The notes beneath the pieces were generated by a model. The model was not told the origin of the DNA, did no database searches, and saw only the letters and a list, made by a program, of their open reading frames with translations. Below are positions 50,641 to 56,611 of a stretch of 64,000 nucleotides of DNA, piece by piece. Each line of letters opens with the position of its first letter. Positions within the stretch are counted from its first letter, which is position 1. The translations under genes were made by a program, and so were the position numbers. The DNA is from an uncultured cyanobacterium (GTDB lineage Bacteria; Cyanobacteriota; Cyanobacteriia; PCC-6307; Cyanobiaceae), in NCBI GenBank assembly GCA_903823115.1, contig CAIJRN010000029.1, positions 1-64,000 of the forward strand. The letters are read 5' to 3'.

Positions 50641-50999
50641 GTGGAGATCACCGCGATTGATGGAGACATCGGGATCAGCCAGGGCGAAGTTCTGCAACCC
50701 CGTGGCGTTGTCAGGCGCCGGGAGTGGGCTCACGGAAAGCGTTCTGTGACGCGGCCTGGACGATGGGATCCTGCGCCTGCAGTCTGTTGCTGCTGAGAAG
50801 ACCCATGAGATGCCCCCTTTGATCCATGGCCCATCACTGGAGCTCTGGCCTGCGTCAAGACCGTTCGGTCTGAAAGCAACGGCTTTTGCTGGATCGTCTT
50901 GGGGTGCTGGCCTGCCTGGTTGGCGGCGTCACCACGGCCCGCCCAGTCTGATCCCACCGTCTCACCCATAATCGGCAGGACATCAGCTCAGGCGTTGCC
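50641..50999. other. Intergenic region before the shikimate dehydrogenase-like gene
   Basis: No gene is recognised. A perfect 6-bp inverted repeat with a 2-bp centre (AGACCG-TT-CGGTCT, 50858-50871) is present and is followed by AAGC/GCTT words; it could be an operator or mRNA hairpin. The stretch is GC-rich like the backbone. Confidence 0.4.
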
Positions 51000-51848
51000 G
51001 TGATCCCTCCCCAGAAGCAGATGACCGGGATGCTGGGACACCCGGTGGCGGAGAACCCGATTGATCAGATGTTTGATGCTGTTTATGCCCACTACGGGCT
51101 GAACTGGCAGTTCTGGAAAAGTGATGTGGCCACGACCGAATTGTTGCGGCCCGCCATCAAGGGTCTGGCACCTCTGGGTTATCGCGGCGTCGGCATCACG
51201 GTGCCCTACAAGGTGGATGTGATCCCCCTGCTCGACGAGATTGACGACGATGTCAAGGCGATCGGCGCCGCCAACTACCTGACGATCGAAGACGGTCGCC
51301 TGATCGGCCATAACAACGATGGCAAGGGTGTGGTCAAGGCGATCCAGAAACAGCGCAGCCTCAAGGGCGAGCAGGTGGTGATGCTCGGGGCCGGTGGCGC
51401 CGGCCGGGCGATGGCGGTGGAGATCGCCTGGGCCGGGGCGGCCCAGGTCACCCTGATCACCCGCCGCGAGGAGCAGGGTCGGGAGGTGGCTGAACGGATC
51501 ACGGCGGTGAGCGGCGTGCCGGCCCAGTGGCAGGCCTGGAGCTCACCGGTGCAGGTGCCCGCCGGCACCACCCTGCTGATGAATGCCACCCACCTGGGCT
51601 GCGCCCCCGAGCTCGAAGCTGTGCCGATCGACTGGAGCAGCGTCGAACCCGGCTGCCTGGCGGTGGATGTGATCACCAATCCGCGCATCACGCCTTTTCT
51701 GCAAACGGCCCGCGAGCACGGCTGCGGCGTGGTCGATGGCGTCGAGATGCTGGTGCAACTGGCGATGCAGCTGTTCACCCTCTGGACCGGCATCGTGCCT
51801 GAGGAAGAGGTGTTCCAGCGGGCGGTGGCTGAGGCGCTGGGGGAGTAG
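51000..51848 (+). CDS. Shikimate dehydrogenase-family protein, atypical
   Basis: Shikimate dehydrogenases reduce 3-dehydroshikimate with NADPH. The 282-residue product has the fold and many motifs: GVGITVPYKVDVIPLLDE with the catalytic Lys, IGAANYLTIEDGRLIGHNND with the partner Asp, the nucleotide loop VVMLGAGGAGRAMAVEIA, and GVVDGVEMLVQLAMQLFTLW near the end. However, the N-terminal substrate loop reads GHPVAENPIDQMF, so the two Ser residues of the canonical S-x-S-P motif that hold the shikimate carboxylate are missing. The substrate may therefore be a quinate-, aminoshikimate- or otherwise modified compound, or activity may be lost. Start GTG 51000 or ATG 51021. It opens the accessory segment between gap2 and thiL. 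Confidence 0.82.
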   Translation: MIPPQKQMTGMLGHPVAENPIDQMFDAVYAHYGLNWQFWKSDVATTELLRPAIKGLAPLGYRGVGITVPYKVDVIPLLDEIDDDVKAIGAANYLTIEDGRLIGHNNDGKGVVKAIQKQRSLKGEQVVMLGAGGAGRAMAVEIAWAGAAQVTLITRREEQGREVAERITAVSGVPAQWQAWSSPVQVPAGTTLLMNATHLGCAPELEAVPIDWSSVEPGCLAVDVITNPRITPFLQTAREHGCGVVDGVEMLVQLAMQLFTLWTGIVPEEEVFQRAVAEALGE

Positions 51849-51921
51849 GGGGCTGGCGCCTGACCCTGCCTGATCCAGTGCGGTTGAACCCGGTTCAGAC
51901 TGTTCCCATCGCCCCACCGCC

Positions 51922-52350
51922 ATGCCGCCTGACATCCGCTGGCAGCAGCGCTTTGCCAACTTCTGCCAGGCCCTGGATCAGCTGGAGACTTTCTTCCAGC
52001 CCCCCGCGCTCAACGAGCGGGAACGTCAGGGCCTGATCAAGGCGTTTGAGTACTGCTTCGAGCTGGGCTGGAACAGTCTGCGCGACCTGCTGCTGGCGGA
52101 GGGCAACGCCGGTCTGATCGGCTCGCGCGACACCTTGCGGCTGGCTTTCCGCGTGGGCCTGATCCGTGACGGCGAGGGCTGGCTGGCCATGGTGCAGGAC
52201 CGCAACCTCACCAGCCACACCTACAACCGCAGCACCGCCGAGCAGGTGAGCCAGCAGGTGGGGGATCGTTATCTGCCCTGTTTCCGGGAGCTGCGCCTGG
52301 TGCTGAGCGAGCGCGTTCAGGCCACCGCCGCTGAGGAGCTGGATGGCTGA
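51922..52350 (+). CDS. hepT: HepT-type HEPN toxin (HI0074 family)
   Basis: HI0074/HepT proteins are all-helical HEPN RNases that pair with an MNT nucleotidyltransferase. The 142-residue product starts MPPDIRWQQRFANFCQALDQ, followed by LIKAFEYCFELGWNSLRDLL, which is the HI0074 helix pattern. RNLTSHTYN contains R-x4-H-x-Y. In characterised HepT toxins Arg and His form the RNase site and the Tyr is the residue that the MntA antitoxin AMPylates (family knowledge). All three residues are intact, so an active, controllable toxin is plausible. The gene overlaps the MNT gene by 8 bp, the usual tandem order. Confidence 0.88.
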   Translation: MPPDIRWQQRFANFCQALDQLETFFQPPALNERERQGLIKAFEYCFELGWNSLRDLLLAEGNAGLIGSRDTLRLAFRVGLIRDGEGWLAMVQDRNLTSHTYNRSTAEQVSQQVGDRYLPCFRELRLVLSERVQATAAEELDG

Positions 52351-52666
52351 GCATCCCGCCGCCATCGCCGCGATCCCTGGATTGCCGCCGGAGGTCTCGG
52401 CCCGCCTGCTGGCCCTGCTCAACGCCGAGCCCGCCGTGCACGAGGTGTGGCTCTACGGCTCCCGGGCCATGGGCCGCCATCGCCCCGGCTCCGACATCGA
52501 TCTGACCCTGGTGGCGCCGGACCTTCGCCACAACGATCGCCTGCGGCTGATGGGCGCCCTCGATGACCTGCTGCTCCCCTGGAGCATCGACCTCTCGTTG
52601 CATCACGAGTTGCCCGAACCCCTGCGCCAGCACGTGGCCCGCGTGGGGCGGAGGCTGGCGCCCTGA
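52343..52666 (+). CDS. mntA: MntA-type nucleotidyltransferase antitoxin
   Basis: The 107-residue minimal nucleotidyltransferase has VHEVWLYGSRAMGRHRPGSD followed by IDLTLV. Thus GS and DID are separated by exactly 10 residues, the G-S-x10-D-x-D motif of active AMP-transferring MntA proteins. A further acidic residue is in PWSIDLSLHH. Known: MntA neutralises HepT by transferring AMP to its Tyr. ATG 52343 lies inside the 3' end of hepT, so the two are translationally coupled. It is likely functional. Confidence 0.88.
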   Translation: MAEHPAAIAAIPGLPPEVSARLLALLNAEPAVHEVWLYGSRAMGRHRPGSDIDLTLVAPDLRHNDRLRLMGALDDLLLPWSIDLSLHHELPEPLRQHVARVGRRLAP

Positions 52667-52718
52667 AGGCAGTTGCCCGCGTCTTGCGAAGGCGCCCCTG
52701 ATCTCACCCACAGCAACC

Positions 52719-53006
52719 GTGGCCCAGACCCGCGCCCAACGGCGGGCCGAGCGCCTGGCAGGGTTGCAGGCCGGCCTGCAGGCGCTGCTGGATCGGCCCG
52801 CCGAGCAGGAGGTATGGCTTTCGGCAACCGGGCCAGAGGGAAGCCACTGGTGTGCGCCCGCCGTCCAACTCGCGCTGGAAACACCCAGCTTCCGCGACGG
52901 CGCCCTGACCGCCGTTGACAAACCGTTACAAACCCAGGAGGTCGTCTACCTATTAGTAGGTCAATCGGGGCGGTTCGGTGGGTGTCATCTACTCATTATT
53001 GAGTAG
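52719..53006 (+). CDS. Hypothetical small protein, possibly degenerate
   Basis: A frame from GTG 52719 encodes 95 residues, beginning MAQTRAQRRAERLAGLQAGL with an amphipathic Arg/Leu helix, then EVWLSATGPEGSHWCAPAVQ and LQTQEVVYLLVGQSGRF. I recognise no family. The last 20 codons run through the palindromes at 52948-53007, and the stop lies inside the second palindrome, so the natural 3' end may have been replaced. It could be a truncated gene or a spurious frame. Confidence 0.35.
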   Translation: MAQTRAQRRAERLAGLQAGLQALLDRPAEQEVWLSATGPEGSHWCAPAVQLALETPSFRDGALTAVDKPLQTQEVVYLLVGQSGRFGGCHLLIIE

Positions 53007-53048
53007 ACGGGAGCCGTTCAGCGAGGGCCATCTACTCATTAATAGGTA
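52948..53048. promoter_or_regulatory. Three related palindromes (operator-like array)
   Basis: Three inverted repeats sit 39-41 bp apart in a short AT-rich stretch. The first is around 52948-52964 (ACCTA-TTAG-TAGGT core). The second is 52988-53007 (TCTACTCA-TTAT-TGAGTAGA, perfect). The third is 53029-53048 (TCTACTCA-TTAA-TAGGTAGA). All fit the pattern CTACYYATTANTRRGTAG. They lie upstream of the PEP-CTERM gene and downstream of hepT-mntA. The dyad symmetry with nearly constant spacing suggests binding by a dimeric regulator; the protein is unknown. Confidence 0.6.
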
Positions 53049-53158
53049 GACCAATGTTTTGACTGACACAGCGTCACAGGCACCGGCGAGGGGGCTGCAG
53101 ATTTGCGGCAGTTTTGTTGCCTTCAGTGGTGCCTTTGCGAGCCTCGATCAAGGAACCG

Positions 53159-53769
53159 ATGGTTCCCATCGTTCCTCAGTCAAGTCAAAATTCAGCGAAG
53201 CCTTCGCGCCCATCTGACCTCAGGCGATTGACCGGCCGCGCCGCCTTTGCTGCTGCCCTGCTGATGACCTGCCTCCAGGCCGGAGCCGCCTCAGCACTTA
53301 GCTTCAACTTCACCTTCACCGGGACTGGGAATCCAACCTCCCCCGCAACGGTTACGGGCACCGTTGACGGGTTGGTGGACAACCTCGATGACCAGAAGAC
53401 AGGCCTCACAGTGACCGTAACTTCGGCAACGAATTCAGGCTCCCTTCCAGATGTCTTCACAGATACAGACTATGCTCTAGGAGATGGATTCGATGTTTCG
53501 GGTGGCCAGGTCACAGGCGTTAATATCACTTACTTTAGTTTCAAATCTTTTACAATTCTTGAACTGGGCAACATCAGTCAGGGATCGCGCCCTGAGTATA
53601 CGCGGCAAGGGGTTTTTCTAACATAGATTCTGATGGTTCTCCTTCAAGCTCCCTTAGCTTCACCCCAGTGTCTTCGGCCTCTATTCCAGGCCCTCTGCCC
53701 CTCTTAGGCGCTGGTGCTGCCTTCGGTTGGAGCCGCAAGCTGAGGCGCAGGATCAAGTCTCCGGCTTGA
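53159..53769 (+). pseudogene. PEP-CTERM sorting-domain protein split by a -1 frameshift
   Basis: ATG 53159 follows AAGGA by five bases, a good ribosome site. The product has a signal peptide (basic LRRLTGRAAFAAALLMTCLQ, cut near ASA) and a beta-rich, Thr/Gly/Asp-rich body typical of secreted cyanobacterial proteins. The frame stops at TAG 53624-53626. In the -1 frame from there to TGA 53767-53769 the sequence reads SSSLSFTPVSSASIPGPLPL then LGAGAAFGWSRKLRRRIKS, which is a clear PEP-CTERM tail (PxP, hydrophobic helix, Arg-rich end). Homopolymers GGGG and TTTTT at 53609-53617 are the probable slip site. It is a real pseudogene, a sequencing error, or less likely recoding. The intact protein would have about 200 residues. 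Confidence 0.75.
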
Positions 53770-53790
53770 ACCGAGGCTCATTGATGCACC

Positions 53791-53821
53791 AAGCCCTTCT
53801 CTCCCGGAGAGGGGCTTTTTT
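53791..53821 (+). terminator. Rho-independent terminator after the PEP-CTERM gene
   Basis: AAGCCC...CTCTC and GAGAG...GGGCTT arms (with a small bulge) around a CCG loop are followed by a run of T residues. It lies 22 bp after the -1-frame stop at 53769, which supports the view that the original gene ended there. Confidence 0.75.
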
Positions 53822-53880
53822 ATCAGCGTCCTTGTCAGCTGATTTCTTCTCTGATGTCTCCACCGCCCTGATCACTCTCG

Positions 53881-54738
53881 ATGCCTGCCAGCTCCGAATC
53901 TTCGCGATCGCTGCCCTCCCCCATCGCTCGCGGCGTTGGCCTGGCGGGGGTGGTGTTGATCGTGTTGTTTTTGACGATCCTCTCCACCTCGCTACTACCG
54001 GTGCGCCTGCTTGATGCGGCCTGGCAGCTGCAGGTTGGCGGGGCGTTGATCAATGCCTCCCCCTTTCCCTTGATCGGCTTGGTGCTGCTCCATGTCGCCG
54101 CCAGCCTTGATCCCCAGGATCCGCTGCTGGTGCAACGTCATCGCCTCGCCGCCCAGCTGGCGGCGGCCGTGGCGATCGGCTATCTGCTGCTTGCTCCGCT
54201 GCTGGCCACCGCCAACTTGCAACGCCAGCAGGGCCAGGCCCTGGCCTCGAGCAGCGGCCTGCTTCGTGACTCGGAGCGGCTGCAGCAGATGCGCCAGGTG
54301 GTGAGCAGCGCCAGCAGCATCCCGGAGCTGGAGCAACAGCTGGCCCCCCTGGATGGCCCCCGCCTCGATGCGGCCGATCGCAGCCTGCCCCTGCCGTTGC
54401 TGCGCAGCCGGATCGCCTCCGTTCTGGATCAGGCCGCCGCCCGGCTCGAGCGCGCCCGCAGCAGCGCACCGCCCACCAGCCCCTGGGCCCTGGTGGGCGA
54501 CATCGTTCGCACCAGCGTGGCCTGCCTGGCGTTGGCCGCCGGCTTCGCCGGGCTGGCCCGCGCTCCAGGCAGTGAGTTTTCGCTGCTGGAGGAGCTACAG
54601 ATGAGCTGGGATCACTTGCGCTATCGCAGGGCAAATCTCCGCCGGGGTTCGGGCCCGGGTGGTGCCGATGCCGACTTCTTTCGGCAACTCAGCGAAGAGG
54701 CGGAAGCGGAGGAGGCTGAAGCAGGGGGGAAAGGGTGA
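53881..54738 (+). CDS. HpsJ-like membrane protein (second copy)
   Basis: The 285-residue product repeats the layout of the protein at 26684. A first span lies at about residues 18-40, followed by the loop PVRLLDAAWQLQVGGALINA, then PFPLIGLVLLHVAASLDPQD and a third span at about 90-110. A long helical, Gln/Arg/Leu-rich periplasmic or cytoplasmic region (about 115-205) is followed by a last span at about 212-235 (TSVACLALAAGFAGLA). It then adds a charged C-terminal tail of about 45 residues (Glu/Ala/Arg-rich). The AWQL and PLIGL segments are characteristic of HpsJ. Its place beside a PEP-CTERM gene may hint at a surface or export role, but that is inference. Confidence 0.75.
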   Translation: MPASSESSRSLPSPIARGVGLAGVVLIVLFLTILSTSLLPVRLLDAAWQLQVGGALINASPFPLIGLVLLHVAASLDPQDPLLVQRHRLAAQLAAAVAIGYLLLAPLLATANLQRQQGQALASSSGLLRDSERLQQMRQVVSSASSIPELEQQLAPLDGPRLDAADRSLPLPLLRSRIASVLDQAAARLERARSSAPPTSPWALVGDIVRTSVACLALAAGFAGLARAPGSEFSLLEELQMSWDHLRYRRANLRRGSGPGGADADFFRQLSEEAEAEEAEAGGKG

Positions 54739-54761
54739 GGGGTGGGTGGAACTCACCTGTC

Positions 54762-54947
54762 ATGGCGCTAGCCAGCGAACGCAGCGACCACCAAGCCCAG
54801 GCCCAGGCTGCGGCCCTTTTGCAGGTTTCTGAAACGGATCTGGCGGCCGCGGTCCGCGAGCTGCTCTGCAGACCTGCCGCTGATTTTGACGCGGCTGCCC
54901 AGCGGATCCTTCACCAGAACGAGGAGCTTGATCGGCAGCTGGCTTGA
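54762..54947 (+). CDS. Putative antitoxin partner of the Doc/Fic remnant
   Basis: ATG 54762 gives a 61-residue protein: [20 protein letters not shown], a predicted helix [20 protein letters not shown], and a C-terminal helix ending [14 protein letters not shown]. The last segment (an x-x-x-N-x-E-L-x-R-x-LA pattern) is what I would expect at the C-terminus of antitoxins that precede death-on-curing toxins. Its stop overlaps the start of the Doc-like fragment (TGATG), the normal layout of such pairs. No DNA-binding motif is obvious. The family assignment rests mostly on context. Confidence 0.5.
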   Translation: MALASERSDHQAQAQAAALLQVSETDLAAAVRELLCRPAADFDAAAQRILHQNEELDRQLA

Positions 54948-55129
54948 TGCTCTACCCCGGCGTGATCGCCAAAGCCGCCGCCCTGGGCTTTGCTTGCATT
55001 CAGAACCATCCCTCTGTCGACGGGAACAAGCGCATCGGCCCATCGTGTTCAGCAGCGGAGCCTCTCGCTCATGGGCCGGATGATGTTCACGCCGGGGCAA
55101 CGGCCATCCAGCGCAGGAAAACCCACTGA
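54947..55129 (+). pseudogene. Truncated Doc/Fic-family toxin remnant
   Basis: The frame from ATG 54947 reads [20 protein letters not shown] then GNKRIGP. The core [10 protein letters not shown] is the Fic/Doc active-site motif H-x-F/P-x-D-G-N-K-R of death-on-curing toxins, whose full length is about 125 residues. Here almost all of the N-terminal half is missing and the frame after GNKRIGP no longer resembles the family. The catalytic His, Asp and Asn remain, but the rest of the fold is absent, so it is almost surely inactive. It is coupled to the putative antitoxin at 54762. Confidence 0.65.
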
Positions 55130-55145
55130 CTTGGTTAAACTAAGT
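55129..55145. promoter_or_regulatory. Imperfect palindrome upstream of phd (candidate operator)
   Basis: ACTTGGTTAAACTAAGT is an imperfect dyad (ACTTRGTT / AACYAAGT) in an otherwise GC-rich area, 18 bp before the GTG of the Phd-type antitoxin. Phd/YefM antitoxins bind palindromes in their own promoters, so this is a natural candidate for autorepression. Confidence 0.55.
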
Positions 55146-55163
55146 CCACCTGCCATTGCTCCC

Positions 55164-55445
55164 GTGCGCCAGGTCAATCTGCACGAGGCCAAGACCCACC
55201 TCTCCAGGCTCGTGGCTGAAGCGGTGGCGGGCGAAGGATTTGTGATCTGCAAAGCCGGCAAGCCATTGGTGCAGGTCACCCGGCTCACGGGCGCCGATGA
55301 CCCCGCCACTCCCCCCCGGCGTCGCCTTGGTCTGCTGGCGGGTCAGTGCTCGGTGCCCGACGACTTCGACCAGATCGCCGCCGAGGAGATCGCCGATCTG
55401 TTCGAGGGCCTGACGGCTGACGCACCCAGCTCCAGCGAGCCGTGA
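55164..55445 (+). CDS. Phd/YefM-family antitoxin
   Basis: GTG 55164 gives MRQVNLHEAKTHLSRLVAEA, the classical Phd start in which the N-terminal strand and helix bind DNA, followed by GEGFVICKAGKPLVQVTRL. The total is 93 residues, with an acidic C-terminal half (LFEGLTADAPSSSEP) that should wrap the toxin. The frame is open far upstream, but the codons before 55164 belong to the Doc remnant area. The 4-bp overlap with the PIN gene shows coupling. The protein probably represses its own promoter through the dyad at 55129. Confidence 0.88.
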   Translation: MRQVNLHEAKTHLSRLVAEAVAGEGFVICKAGKPLVQVTRLTGADDPATPPRRRLGLLAGQCSVPDDFDQIAAEEIADLFEGLTADAPSSSEP

Positions 55446-55837
55446 AGCTCCTGCTCGACACGCACCTCCTGGTCTGGGCCATGGGCGAACCGGCTCGGCT
55501 GGGGCCTGCCCTGCGGGAGCTGCTGGAGGATCCGCAGCACACCCTGTGCTTCAGCGTGGTCTCCCTCTGGGAGCTGGTGATCAAGGCGGGCCTGGGGCGC
55601 GAGGGGTTTCAGGTGCAACCGTCGCTGTTGCGGCGCACCTTGCTGGATGGCGGCTTCGTGGAGCTGCCGATCGAGGCCGCCCATGTGCTGGCGGTGGCCC
55701 AGCTGCCGACGCTGCACCGCGATCCTTTTGATCGCCTGCTGCTGGCCCAGGCCGAGCGCGAAGGCTTGTTGTTGCTCACCGCCGATGCGCTGCTGGCCCG
55801 CTATCCCGGTCCGGTGCGCCATCAGGGCAGCTTCTGA
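55442..55837 (+). CDS. PIN-domain toxin (VapC-like)
   Basis: PIN-domain toxins are Mg-dependent RNases. The 131-residue product starts MKLLLDTHLLVWAM, with the first acidic residue at position 6. VVSLWELVIKAGLG gives the conserved Glu, and LHRDPFDRLLLAQAERE gives the DPFDR acidic motif of the Phd-linked PIN subgroup. LLLTADALLARYP is the final strand and helix with another Asp. All expected catalytic residues are present, so it looks functional. It starts with GTG inside the Phd gene end, and it converges on a second PIN module 43 bp downstream. Confidence 0.88.
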   Translation: MKLLLDTHLLVWAMGEPARLGPALRELLEDPQHTLCFSVVSLWELVIKAGLGREGFQVQPSLLRRTLLDGGFVELPIEAAHVLAVAQLPTLHRDPFDRLLLAQAEREGLLLLTADALLARYPGPVRHQGSF

Positions 55838-55880
55838 GGGGTTCAGGACGGATGGCGGGGGTCATGCCCCAGGTCACCAA

Positions 55881-56285
55881 TCACCCCACGGGCCAGAGCG
55901 GCACCACCTGGCTGCGGCGGATGGTGCTGTCGAAGGTCGCCAGTGGCAGAGCGTGGGCCAGGGCGGTGGCCACGATCAGGCGATCGGCTGGGTCGCCGCG
56001 GAAATCGACGGGCAGGGAGTTCACGCAGATCACCACCTCGCAGTCGAGAGGTAGCACCGTGATCACGTCCGCAGCCGCGGCTCGGCGCAACCAGTGTTCG
56101 AAGGGCCGATCCAGCTCCAGGCGCCCCTTGGCTTGCAGCATCTGCGCTTCCCACAGGCTGATCGCCGCCAGCCGCAGCTGGCGGGCCTGGGCTGCCTGAT
56201 CGATGGCCCGCCGTTGCCCGGTTGTCAGTTGGGGTGAACCGAGCAGCCACCACAGCCAGAGGTGGGTGTCGAGCAGAACGCTCAC
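55881..56285 (-). CDS. PIN-domain toxin, second module
   Basis: This 134-residue protein is of the same Phd-linked PIN subgroup: MSVLLDTHLWLWWLLGSPQL (Asp 6), AISLWEAQMLQAKGRLELDR (Glu), FRGDPADRLIVATALAHALP (DPADR) and LATFDSTIRRS. It is clearly different in sequence from the neighbour at 55442, so the two are not a recent duplication. Its start overlaps the stop of its Phd partner by 4 bp. The gene converges on the first PIN gene. Confidence 0.88.
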   Translation of the reverse strand: MSVLLDTHLWLWWLLGSPQLTTGQRRAIDQAAQARQLRLAAISLWEAQMLQAKGRLELDRPFEHWLRRAAAADVITVLPLDCEVVICVNSLPVDFRGDPADRLIVATALAHALPLATFDSTIRRSQVVPLWPVG

Positions 56286-56521
56286 TGCAGGGCTTCAAAA
56301 TCGCCCGCCTGCAGCACCGATTCCTCTGGGGATGCCAGCAAAGAGCCGGTGCCCCGCAGCTGTTCCCAGGGTCTGGCGTCCTGTTCGGTTGGCCCCGGCG
56401 GTGGCGACAGACGGGCCACGGCCTTGCCGTGTCGGCGGATGGTGATCGGCTCGCCACCGGCCTCGATCTGCCGGATCAGCTCCAGACATTGGGCGCGGAA
56501 GGTCGTGACCGAAATGTCCAT
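56282..56521 (-). CDS. Phd-family antitoxin, second module
   Basis: The 79-residue product starts MDISVTTFRAQCLELIRQIE, then AGGEPITIRRHGKAVARLSP, the N-terminal Phd/YefM DNA-binding fold. The Pro/Glu-rich C-terminal half (PGPTEQDARPWEQL) should bind the PIN toxin. It is coupled to the downstream toxin gene by a 4-bp overlap. An AT-richer stretch of about 40 bp upstream (56522-56562) may hold its promoter; no clear palindrome was seen there. Confidence 0.85.
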   Translation of the reverse strand: MDISVTTFRAQCLELIRQIEAGGEPITIRRHGKAVARLSPPPGPTEQDARPWEQLRGTGSLLASPEESVLQAGDFEALQ

Positions 56522-56611
56522 TTTCTGATCTTAGTGCCCATTTTGAAGGGTTCGGCTTTCGGGGATGCGTTCTCCCTGGTCTTTTGGCAGCTCGCCCCAC
56601 CCGCTCACGCC

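Noticed and set aside
53605-53620. Programmed -1 frameshift in the PEP-CTERM gene
   Set aside because: The GGGGTTTTT run does not give a standard X-XXY-YYZ heptamer in the zero frame, so recoding is not claimed; mutation or sequencing error is simpler.
54990-55163. N-terminal extension of the Phd antitoxin
   Set aside because: The added residues show no family similarity, cross the candidate operator, and the protein from GTG 55164 starts exactly as Phd proteins do.
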